Under the pieces are notes generated by a model. That model worked only from the letters and a program-made list of their open reading frames with translations, had not been told where the DNA came from and searched no databases. This document shows, in pieces, positions 14,001 through 20,731 of a DNA stretch of 20,731 bases (within the stretch, counting starts at the first letter, position 1; every line of letters begins with the position of its first letter). Both the position numbers and the translations under genes were made by a program. The DNA is from Spirochaetaceae bacterium. GTDB lineage: Bacteria; Spirochaetota; Spirochaetia; SZUA-6; Bin103. The stretch lies in the NCBI GenBank assembly GCA_028818385.1, contig JAPPNY010000258.1:1-20731 (forward strand). Direction: 5' to 3'.

Positions 14001-17000
14001 ATGAACGGCACCGTTGATCCGCTGCAGCGATTCCATCCGGCGGTCGCCGGATGGTTCCGCAACGCATTCACCACTCCCACCGAGATCCAGGAGCACGCTT
14101 GGGAGCAGATCGGCGACGGCCGGCACACCCTGATCGCGGCGCCCACGGGCTCCGGGAAGACATTGGCCGCCTTTCTGTCCGCGATCGACGGTCTGGTGCG
14201 CCGCTCGGTCGACGGAACGCTGACCGAAGCAACCTCGGTCCTGTACGTCTCGCCCCTGAAGGCGCTCAGCAACGACATCCACCGCAACCTGGAGCAGCCG
14301 CTGGCCGGCATCCACGGCCTTCTCCATCCGGAAGGGGCTGACGGACAGGAGGGATCGGCGCCGATCCGCTCCCTGGTGCGCACCGGCGACACGCCGTCCG
14401 CGGCGCGCGCGGCGATGACCCGCCGCCCTCCGCATATCCTGGTGACCACCCCGGAGTCGCTGTACCTGCTGCTCACCGCCGACGGCGGCCGGCGCATGCT
14501 GCGCACCGTGGAGACCGTGATCGTCGACGAGATCCACGCCGTGGTCGGCTCCAAGCGCGGCTCCCACCTCGCCCTCAGCCTGGAGCGGCTGCAGGCGCTG
14601 ACCGAGGCGCCTCCCCGCCGCATCGGCCTGTCGGCGACGCAGAAGCCGATCGAGCGGGTGGCCGAGTACCTGGTGCCGTCGGGCGATCCGTGCGCGATCG
14701 TGGACGTCGGCCACCGCCGCCGCATGGACACGGCGCTGGAGCTGCCGGACTCGCCCCTGGCGGCGGTCATGTCCAACGAGGTGTGGGAGGAGATCTACGC
14801 CCGCCTGTGCGAGCTGATCGCCGCGCACCGCACCACGCTGATCTTCGTCAACACGCGGCGCATGACCGAGCGCGCCGCGCACGAGCTGAGCGAGCGCCTG
14901 GGACCGGACGCGGTGGCCGCCCACCACGGCAGCCTGTCCAAGGAGACGCGCCTGGACGCGGAGCGGCGGCTCAAGCAGGGATCGCTGCGCGCCCTGGTCG
15001 CCACCGCGTCGCTGGAGCTGGGCATCGACATCGGCTCCGTCGACCTGGTGTGTCAGCTCGGCTCGCCGCGCTCGATCATGGCCTTTCTGCAGCGCGTCGG
15101 CCGCTCCGGCCACGCGGTCGGCGCGACGCCCAAGGGACGGCTGTTCCCGCTCAGCCGCGACGACCTGGTGGAAGGGTGCGCGCTGCTGGCGGCCTCCGCG
15201 CGCGGTGACCTGGACGAGATTCCGATTCCCGAGGCCCCGCTCGACATCCTGGCGCAGCAGATCGTCGCCGAGTGCGCGGCGCGCGAGTGGTCCGCCGACG
15301 AGCTGTACCGGGTGGTGTGCGGGTCGTATCCGTACCGCGGCCTGGCCCGCGACCGCTTCGACACGGTGGTCCGCATGCTCGCCGAAGGCTTCACCACCCG
15401 CCGCGGGCGGCGCGGCGCCTACCTGCACCTGGACGCGGTCAACGGCCGCCTGCGCGCCCGCCGGGGCGCCCGCCTGGTCGCGTTGACCGGCGGCGGCGCC
15501 ATCCCCGACACCTTCGACTACGAGGTGCGCGCCGAGCCGGACGAGACCATGGTGGGCACCATCCACGAGGACTTCGCCATCGAGAGCATGGCCGGCGACG
15601 TATTCCAGCTCGGCAACACGTCCTGGCGCATCCTGCAGGTGACCGGCAGCACCGTGCGCGTCGCCCATGCCGGCGACCAGCGTCCCACCATCCCCTTCTG
15701 GCTGGGCGAGGCGCCGGGCCGCACCCCGGAGCTGTCGGCCTCGGTGTCCGAGCTGCGCGCAGGAGCGGAGGCGGCGATCCGCGAAGCGGAGGAGCGCGGC
15801 GACCCGGCGGTGCCGGCCGCGACCGCGTGGCTGAAATCGCTGCCGGGGATGCCGGCGAGCGGGGCCGAGCAGGCCGCCGAGTATCTCACCGCGGGCCGCA
15901 ACGCCCTGGACGCCATGCCGACCGCGCGCACGCTGGTGATGGAGCGGTTCTTCGACGAGGCCGGCGACATGCACCTGGTCGTCCACTCCCCGCACGGCTC
16001 GCGGCTCAACCGCGGCTGGGGGCTGGCGCTGCGCAAGCGCTTCTGCCGCACCTTCAACTTCGAGCTGCAGGCGGCGGCCACCGACGACGCGATCGTGCTG
16101 TCGCTCGGCCCCACGCACAGTTTCCGCATGGAGGAGGTGTGGAGCTACTTGCATCCGAAGACGGTCCGTGAGGTACTGGTGCAGGCGTTGCTCGACGCGC
16201 CGATGTTCCAGGTCCGCTGGCGCTGGAACGCCTCGCGCGCGCTGGCCGTGCCCCGCTGGCGCGGCGGGCGCCGGACGCCGCCCTACCTGCAGCGCATGCA
16301 GGCGGAGGACCTGGTGGCGCTGGTGTTCCCGGACCAGCTCGCCTGCGCCGAGAACCTGACCGGCGAGCGGGAAGTGCCCGACCACCCGCTGGTGGCGCAG
16401 ACCATCGACGACTGCCTGACCGAGGCGATGGACATCGAGGCGCTGCAGACGCTGATCGGCGCGGTCCGGTCCGGCGAACTGACGCTGGTCTGCCGCGATC
16501 TCTCAGAGCCGTCCCCGTTCGCGCAGGAGATCCTCAACGCCCGTCCGTACGCCTTCCTGGACGACGCGCCGCTGGAGGAGCGGCGCACGCAGGCGGTGCG
16601 CAACCGCCGCTGGCTGGACCCGCAGGAGGCGCGCGAGCTGGGCGCGCTGGACTCCGCGGCGATCGCCCGCGTGCGCAACGAGGCGTGGCCTCGGGTCGAG
16701 GACGCCGACGACCTGCACGACGCCCTGGTTCTGCTGGGCTATCTGACCGACGCCGAGGGCCGGCGCGGCGACGGCACCCGCGGCTGGGTCGAGCCGCTCG
16801 AGGAGCTGGTCGCTGCGGGCCGGGCCACGCGGCAGAGCTCCGCGGCCGGCCCGTTGTGGGTAGCCGCCGAGCGGTTGCCGGAGTGGCAGGCGCTGGCACC
16901 GGAGGCCGGGCGCACCCCGGAGCTCACCCTCAACGCCCGTTACCTGCGCAGCTATGAAGCCGACGAGGCATTGCGCGAGCTGCTGCGCGGCCGCCTGGAA

Positions 17001-18452
17001 GCGCTCGGCCCGGTGACGGAGGCCGAACTCGCCGCCTCCATCGGACAGCCGCCGCGAGCGGTGGCGGCGGCGCTCACCGCCCTGGAGACCGAGGGCTTCG
17101 TGATGCAGGGCAACTTCACGGGGGCGGCGGACGCGGACGGCGAGGTCGAGTGGTGCGAACGTCGGCTGCTGGCGCGCATCAACCGCTACACGCTGGACCG
17201 CCTGCGGCGGGAGATCGAGCCGGTCTCCAAGGCCGACTACGTGCGCTTCCTGATGCGCTGGCAGCACGTCGGGCCGGCGCACCGGATGACGGGACCGGAC
17301 GGCCTGGCCGAGGTGCTGGCTGTGATGGACGGCGTCGAGTTGCCGGCGGCGGCCTGGGAGCGGGCGGTCCTGCCGCTGCGCGTGCGTGACTACGACCCGG
17401 CGTGGCTCGACGCTCTGTGCCTGTCGGGCCGCGTGGTGTGGGCCCGCTTCCCGGACGACACCGCAGGCGGGCCGGTCAAGGCGACCCGCATCGCGCTGCT
17501 CGACCGCGAGCGCCGGCCGGTGTGGCAGCGGCTGGCCGCGGGCGCGGCACCCGAACTGTCGACCGCCACGGCGCGGACCGTGCACTCCCTGCTCCGGGAA
17601 GCGGGCGCTTCCTTCTTCGACGACATCGTCGCCGGCACGCGGCTGCTGCGCACGCAGGTGGAGGGAGCGCTCGGCGAGCTGGTTGCGGCCGGCCTGGTGA
17701 CCTGCGACGGCTTCGCCGGGCTGCGCGCGCTGATCGGACCGGCCTCGCCCGCCGGCCGCTCCGGGAACGGCGCCCGGCGCCGCTTCGGGGACCGCCGCCC
17801 CGGCGCCGGCTATCGCCGGCAGCAGTCGTCCCTGGAGACCGCCGGCCGCTGGTCGCTGGCGCGGACGGTTGCGCCTGCCGCGGACGGGGATGACGACGAG
17901 CAGGCGCGCGAGACCGCCGCCCGCGCGCTGCTCAGGCGGTACGGCGTGGTATTCCGCCGCCTCACCGACCGGGAGCCGCACCTGCCGCCGTGGCGGGAGC
18001 TGGTGCGCACCCTGCGCCGGCTGGAGACGCGGGGCGAGATCCGCGGCGGCCACTTCGTGTCCGGCGTCGGCGGCGAGCAGTTCGCGCTGCCGGAGGCCGT
18101 CGGCGCCCTGCGCGAGGTGCGGCGCGGCGAAGCGGACGACGAGGTCACCGTCCTGAGCGCGGTCGATCCCGTGAACGCACTGGGAGTGACCACGCCGTCC
18201 GGCGCCAAGGTGGCCGCGCGCACCGGGAACCGGGTCGCCTACCGGGCCGGGAGGCCGATCGCCGTCCTCGACGGCGGCCGCGTGATCTACTGCGAGCGTC
18301 TGTCCCCGGAGGACGGCTGGGCCGTCCAGAAGCGCCTGCTGAGCGCGGCGCTCACCGGGCCGGCCGGTTCGGATGGCCGCCGCACCACCATGCCGAGCCC
18401 CTCACCGTCCGTATCCCGTACCTTGGCTGACAGCCGCATCAACCGCGATTGA
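14001..18452 (+). CDS. lhr: Lhr-type DEAD/DEAH-box ATP-dependent helicase
   Basis: A 1,483-residue superfamily 2 helicase of the long Lhr type: helicase core plus large C-terminal extension, close to the ~1,500 residues of enterobacterial Lhr. Motifs in order: Q-motif PTEIQ (26-30), Walker A APTGSGKT (47-54), DEIH (176-179), motif III SAT (211-213), and motif [10 protein letters not shown] (364-371). The RecA-like domains cover about 1-420. The winged-helix and Lhr-core beta domains follow to about 850, and the C-terminal extension (including the ~1,180-1,260 winged-helix-like stretch) fills the rest. Lhr proteins are 3'-to-5' translocating DNA/RNA helicases linked to DNA repair. No motif is broken. 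The ATG lacks a clear Shine-Dalgarno. No partner gene such as a nuclease or glycosylase is next to it; it seems monocistronic. Confidence 0.95.
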   Translation: MNGTVDPLQRFHPAVAGWFRNAFTTPTEIQEHAWEQIGDGRHTLIAAPTGSGKTLAAFLSAIDGLVRRSVDGTLTEATSVLYVSPLKALSNDIHRNLEQPLAGIHGLLHPEGADGQEGSAPIRSLVRTGDTPSAARAAMTRRPPHILVTTPESLYLLLTADGGRRMLRTVETVIVDEIHAVVGSKRGSHLALSLERLQALTEAPPRRIGLSATQKPIERVAEYLVPSGDPCAIVDVGHRRRMDTALELPDSPLAAVMSNEVWEEIYARLCELIAAHRTTLIFVNTRRMTERAAHELSERLGPDAVAAHHGSLSKETRLDAERRLKQGSLRALVATASLELGIDIGSVDLVCQLGSPRSIMAFLQRVGRSGHAVGATPKGRLFPLSRDDLVEGCALLAASARGDLDEIPIPEAPLDILAQQIVAECAAREWSADELYRVVCGSYPYRGLARDRFDTVVRMLAEGFTTRRGRRGAYLHLDAVNGRLRARRGARLVALTGGGAIPDTFDYEVRAEPDETMVGTIHEDFAIESMAGDVFQLGNTSWRILQVTGSTVRVAHAGDQRPTIPFWLGEAPGRTPELSASVSELRAGAEAAIREAEERGDPAVPAATAWLKSLPGMPASGAEQAAEYLTAGRNALDAMPTARTLVMERFFDEAGDMHLVVHSPHGSRLNRGWGLALRKRFCRTFNFELQAAATDDAIVLSLGPTHSFRMEEVWSYLHPKTVREVLVQALLDAPMFQVRWRWNASRALAVPRWRGGRRTPPYLQRMQAEDLVALVFPDQLACAENLTGEREVPDHPLVAQTIDDCLTEAMDIEALQTLIGAVRSGELTLVCRDLSEPSPFAQEILNARPYAFLDDAPLEERRTQAVRNRRWLDPQEARELGALDSAAIARVRNEAWPRVEDADDLHDALVLLGYLTDAEGRRGDGTRGWVEPLEELVAAGRATRQSSAAGPLWVAAERLPEWQALAPEAGRTPELTLNARYLRSYEADEALRELLRGRLEALGPVTEAELAASIGQPPRAVAAALTALETEGFVMQGNFTGAADADGEVEWCERRLLARINRYTLDRLRREIEPVSKADYVRFLMRWQHVGPAHRMTGPDGLAEVLAVMDGVELPAAAWERAVLPLRVRDYDPAWLDALCLSGRVVWARFPDDTAGGPVKATRIALLDRERRPVWQRLAAGAAPELSTATARTVHSLLREAGASFFDDIVAGTRLLRTQVEGALGELVAAGLVTCDGFAGLRALIGPASPAGRSGNGARRRFGDRRPGAGYRRQQSSLETAGRWSLARTVAPAADGDDDEQARETAARALLRRYGVVFRRLTDREPHLPPWRELVRTLRRLETRGEIRGGHFVSGVGGEQFALPEAVGALREVRRGEADDEVTVLSAVDPVNALGVTTPSGAKVAARTGNRVAYRAGRPIAVLDGGRVIYCERLSPEDGWAVQKRLLSAALTGPAGSDGRRTTMPSPSPSVSRTLADSRINRD

Positions 18453-18468
18453 TCCGGTCTCCCTGAGA

Positions 18469-18522
18469 GTGCTTCTGGTGGATCATGAACCGGACATGGT
18501 GGGCATCCTGCGCCCACGTTGA
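18469..18522 (+). pseudogene. fossil of a response-regulator receiver domain
   Basis: Read from GTG 18469, 17 codons give VLLVDHEPDMVGILRPR followed by TGA (18520-18522). The first 13 residues are the beta1-alpha1 start of a receiver (REC) domain, normally xLLVDDEPD. The second acidic residue of the metal-binding pair has become His, and the rest of the domain is absent. There is no Shine-Dalgarno. It lies between the helicase stop and the 3' end of the LytTR gene on the opposite strand. I read it as what is left of a deleted or truncated two-component regulator, consistent with the LytTR genes beside it. Confidence 0.5.
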
Positions 18523-18546
18523 TTCGCGCATCGCGAGAAAGAACGT

Positions 18547-19569
18547 TCACGAGCGCGCTCGACTCCGACCATCGCGGCGCATATGACGGACTCTCACGGC
18601 GGGAAGGTACGTGTTGCTTACCGGAACGCGGTGACCGCCGGTAAGCCTCAACATCGTTCGATTATCGCGTCGCACCGTGTCCCTGACATGCTCATGCGCA
18701 ATCCAATAGGAACGATGCACCTGCATCCCCAGATCGCCGAGATCGGCGACAGCGTCCGTCAGGCTCATCATGACAACCGCGGAGCCGGTCGTGGTCATCA
18801 CGTCGATGTAGTGACCATCCACCTTGAGATACACGATGTCCCGACCCACCTCGGCGCTCAGGCGATCATGGAATCGGTCCCGTCGCTCGTTCGATCCACG
18901 CGTCCCGCTCGGAGACTGCGCGCCGTCGCCCAACTCGGCGACAGCAGGATCCGGCTGCGAAGACTCGGCTGCGCCTCCGTTGGGAGCGCGGTTGGCATCC
19001 GTGCCGACGCTCGCCGGTCCGGAGCCCGGTACCGCTTCAGGTCGTCGCCGCTCCACCAGCTTCTGCGCGGCCTGCATGCACGCCACGTAGCAGAGGAGAA
19101 CCTGGCCGCCCAGTATCGCTACGATTGCCATGAGGTACCTCTCGTGCAAACCCACGCTGAATGGATCCGGAGCGATCAGCTCACCCAATGTGTGCATCAT
19201 CGCGGTGCAGCACGCGGCCAGGACCAACACCGTCATCACCAGCCCCAAGGCCGCTGAGAACGCGGGCCACGAGCGAACGATATAAAGCGCCGCGGCGGTC
19301 GTGCCGTAGCATACGGGCCAGCCGAGAACGGCGCACAGGCCCCAGTGCGCCAACCGCACCGGCACCGGGACCGAGTCGGTGCCGAACGGCGCGATGATCG
19401 TGACGAGAACCACGAAGGTACCGGCCAAAGTCCACGACACCGCCACCATGCGCACGTCCATCATCTCGCGATACACGAACCGCATGGTTTCCCGGAGGCT
19501 CACCGAATACCCGCTCACCTCCACATGCCAGCCTGTTCTCCCGTCGCTGACAAGACGCCTGATTGTCAC
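18547..19569 (-). CDS. membrane-embedded LytTR-domain transcriptional regulator
   Basis: A 340-residue protein fusing a membrane module to a DNA-binding domain. Four hydrophobic helices lie at about 42-63, 74-98, 104-125 and 143-165. A low-complexity, Pro/Ala/Ser-rich linker follows (about 175-230), then a C-terminal LytTR domain (about 236-329) with the landmarks DIVYLKVDGHYIDV (244-257), QVHRSYWIAH (283-292) and RVPVSNTYL (314-322). There is no receiver domain, so it would act as a one-component regulator binding DNA from the membrane, with the helices as sensor or as contact for a partner. The start is GTG 19569 with a weak RBS; ATG 19485 is an alternative that keeps all helices. It is divergent from a decayed paralogue starting at 19911. 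Targets are unknown; autoregulation of the shared intergenic region is plausible. Confidence 0.88.
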   Translation of the reverse strand: MTIRRLVSDGRTGWHVEVSGYSVSLRETMRFVYREMMDVRMVAVSWTLAGTFVVLVTIIAPFGTDSVPVPVRLAHWGLCAVLGWPVCYGTTAAALYIVRSWPAFSAALGLVMTVLVLAACCTAMMHTLGELIAPDPFSVGLHERYLMAIVAILGGQVLLCYVACMQAAQKLVERRRPEAVPGSGPASVGTDANRAPNGGAAESSQPDPAVAELGDGAQSPSGTRGSNERRDRFHDRLSAEVGRDIVYLKVDGHYIDVMTTTGSAVVMMSLTDAVADLGDLGMQVHRSYWIAHEHVRDTVRRDNRTMLRLTGGHRVPVSNTYLPAVRVRHMRRDGRSRARS

Positions 19570-19667
19570 TCGTCCGTTGGTCCTGATGAAGTATCCGCGT
19601 CTTTTGCATAACAGAAGTCGTTCGGAGTGGTCAATGCCGCTGCCGCTCAGCCGCCGGGTGCGTCACT

Positions 19668-19693
19668 GCATTCCTGCGACGCATTCCTGCGAC
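19668..19693. repeat. exact 13-bp tandem repeat, candidate LytTR operator
   Basis: GCATTCCTGCGAC occurs twice head to tail (19668-19680 and 19681-19693). LytTR proteins bind pairs of direct repeats upstream of the -35. This pair ends 18 bp before the TTGACC at 19712. However, the 13-bp period is shorter than the roughly two helical turns usual for LytTR sites. Confidence 0.7.
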
Positions 19694-19711
19694 CGGGGCT
19701 GACGGCATCCG

Positions 19712-19740
19712 TTGACCCTAATGGCCGGAGGAACTAAGCT
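19712..19740 (+). promoter_or_regulatory. promoter toward the decayed LytTR paralogue
   Basis: TTGACC (19712-19717, five of six -35 bases), a 17-bp spacer, and TAAGCT (19735-19740, keeping TA...T). The leader to GTG 19911 would be about 165 nt and would contain the inverted repeat at 19796-19823. Confidence 0.5.
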
Positions 19741-19795
19741 ATTCGGCGGTTTGCGCCACCGGCCATCAGACAGTTTCCGGGCCCAAATGATTTCC

Positions 19796-19823
19796 TTCCA
19801 TGCGAGGAATCTCATGCATGGAA
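19796..19823 (+). repeat. inverted repeat in the leader of the decayed paralogue
   Basis: TTCCATGC (19796-19803) and GCATGGAA (19816-19823) are exact complements. The intervening GAG/CTC adds three more pairs with an AT bulge. No T-run follows. It may be an operator or a leader RNA stem. Confidence 0.5.
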
Positions 19824-19910
19824 CGCTCTCGTGCGCGGAATTCTGATTCTATGTACTCTGTGATTCACGGATTCGAGGCATCGGCTTCGTGAAACAGCAC
19901 TGACACTCCC

Positions 19911-20731
19911 GTGAACGAGACAAACGTTCCCGTCAAGGAAATCAGGCAGAGCTTCAAGCCACTGGCGTATCGTGAGCTGCTGGCTCCGGACATGGTCGCC
20001 ATGGGTTTCCTGGGTGCCATGCTCACGGCGATCCTGTTCACCGTGATCGGTCCGCTCGGCACCTGGGAGACGGTTTCCGCTTCCCGCCGCCTGCTGTACT
20101 GGGGGCTGTCCGCGTTCTTCACCTGACCCACCATCCACTTCCAGAGCGCCATGATTCTCTACGTGATGCGCTTCAGAACGCGGTTCCAGATCACCATGGC
20201 ATTGGTAGGCGGTACGCTGCTGCCGTCCGGGGGCTGCACCGCCATCCTCTTCACCGGCGCCGCGGCGCTCCAGTTCGAGTTCTCCCACCTGATGCTGCCA
20301 TCGATCTACGTGCTGTCGGTTTCGTTGAACGCCCCATACTCCCTCCTGGTCCACTACATCGCGTGCCAGCGCGCCAAGGCCGGCGTGCTGACCGCTGACG
20401 GGGACGCAGGCATGCTCCCCGCCAGCGAGCGGTCCCTTGAGGAGACGGTGCAGCCTTCGATCACCGACGGCCCGGAGCCGGGCAGAGAGGCAGGCGACAG
20501 CCCGCGACCGCCCGGTGAACGGGCGCCGGCAGTGGACCCCGATCTCACCGAAGCGCAGGAGGAAGAAGCAGAACCCGGAGACGGCGGCCGTTCCACGGTG
20601 GTACCGGCGCCGATGGAGCCCGGCACGCGGATCTTCCTGAGCCGCCTGTCCCGAGAGCTCGACGGCGACCTGATCTATGTCAAGCTTCCCCACCGGCCGG
20701 GTCGGACCGGCGTTGGCATGGGAGAAACACG
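19911..20731 (+). pseudogene. decayed paralogue of the membrane LytTR regulator (in-frame TGA, truncated LytTR)
   Basis: From GTG 19911 the frame encodes a protein parallel to the 18547-19569 regulator: YRELLAPDMVAM matches YREMMDVRMVAV, and WGLSAFFT matches WGLCAVLG. A TGA at 20124-20126 stands exactly where the relative has W84 (TGG). The same frame then continues without shift through the remaining three helices (for example FQITMALVGGTLLPSGGCTA) and a Pro/Glu-rich linker to about 20635. The LytTR start RLSRELDGDLIYVKL follows, after which similarity stops at about 20690: PHRPGRTGVG replaces the expected HYxxV strand, and no other frame restores it. The gene thus has two independent lesions. 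Stop-codon readthrough is conceivable but would still not give a whole LytTR domain. It runs to the window edge, so the final break could also be an assembly artefact. Confidence 0.75.

Larger units (their letters stand above)
19570..19910. other. divergent intergenic control region
   Basis: This 341-bp segment separates two divergently oriented LytTR-type genes. It is more AT-rich than its surroundings. It contains an exact 13-bp tandem repeat (19668-19693), a promoter toward the right-hand gene (19712-19740) and an inverted repeat (19796-19823). For the left-hand gene only a weak GATACT (-10-like, minus strand, about 19586-19591) is visible. No open frame is credible. Confidence 0.6.

Noticed and set aside
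12532..14067. 511-codon minus-strand frame opposite the omptin-like gene
   Set aside because: Arg-rich, no domain, and it would cover a plus-strand gene with signal peptide and barrel pattern plus a good promoter.
13878..16385. 835-codon minus-strand frame opposite lhr
   Set aside because: The helicase motifs on the plus strand are intact and ordered; the antisense product is Arg/Gln/Val-rich low-complexity sequence. The same holds for 16503-18053.
20124..20126. TGA read as tryptophan (alternative genetic code)
   Set aside because: Firm genes in the window end in TGA, including the astacin, lhr and LytTR genes, so TGA is a stop here.
20100..20700. Frameshift as the cause of the paralogue's decay at the TGA
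   Set aside because: Alignment to the sister protein stays in one frame on both sides of the TGA; only a substitution is needed.

Overview
The window is about 20.7 kb of gene-dense, GC-rich bacterial DNA. The organism has an outer membrane: there is an outer-membrane beta-barrel protease homologue, two lipoproteins with classic lipoboxes, and a binding-protein-dependent ABC importer. GC content, lipoproteins and gene types would fit a high-GC spirochaete-like or other host-associated Gram-negative lineage, but no marker gene here settles taxonomy and that is a weak inference. There are no rRNA or tRNA genes, CRISPR arrays or transposases.

Region 1 (about 1-9,900, + strand) is a catabolic and uptake cluster. 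A fumarylacetoacetate-hydrolase-family enzyme (135-995) is followed by a complete oligopeptide/oligosaccharide-type ABC importer: secreted solute-binding protein (1082-2950), DppC-like permease (5719-6834), DppD-like and DppF-like ATPases (6839-7861, 7851-8879) and DppB-like permease (8876-9871). Between the binding protein and the rest sit a DUF4037 protein (3130-4209) and a TIM-barrel glycoside-hydrolase-like protein (4220-5722). Most junctions from 4200 to 8880 overlap or nearly overlap, so this is one transcription unit. A 13-bp perfect inverted repeat directly after the binding-protein gene could set its higher expression. The two enzymes suggest that the imported solute is carbohydrate-like, or is processed together with a carbohydrate.

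Region 2 (9,872-10,535) is mostly non-coding, with a hairpin and one doubtful small ORF translationally coupled to the next gene.

Region 3 (10,536-13,656, + strand) looks like a surface proteolysis cluster: an astacin-type zinc metalloprotease lipoprotein, an unknown lipoprotein overlapping it by 7 bp, and an omptin-like outer-membrane protease. The first two genes use visibly more A/T-ending codons than the rest of the window, suggesting a different origin.

Region 4 (13,657-18,452, + strand) holds a 59-residue membrane-anchored peptide with a promoter placed so that its mRNA may be leaderless, then a full-length Lhr-type helicase (1,483 aa).

Region 5 (18,453-20,731) is regulatory. It has an 18-codon fossil of a response-regulator receiver domain, a four-helix membrane protein ending in a LytTR DNA-binding domain (minus strand), and a divergently oriented decayed paralogue. 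In the paralogue one TGA replaces a tryptophan codon and the LytTR domain dissolves after its first strand. The space between the two holds a good promoter, an exact 13-bp tandem repeat and an inverted repeat. The most interesting elements are this membrane-embedded LytTR pair and the astacin/omptin surface protease cluster.
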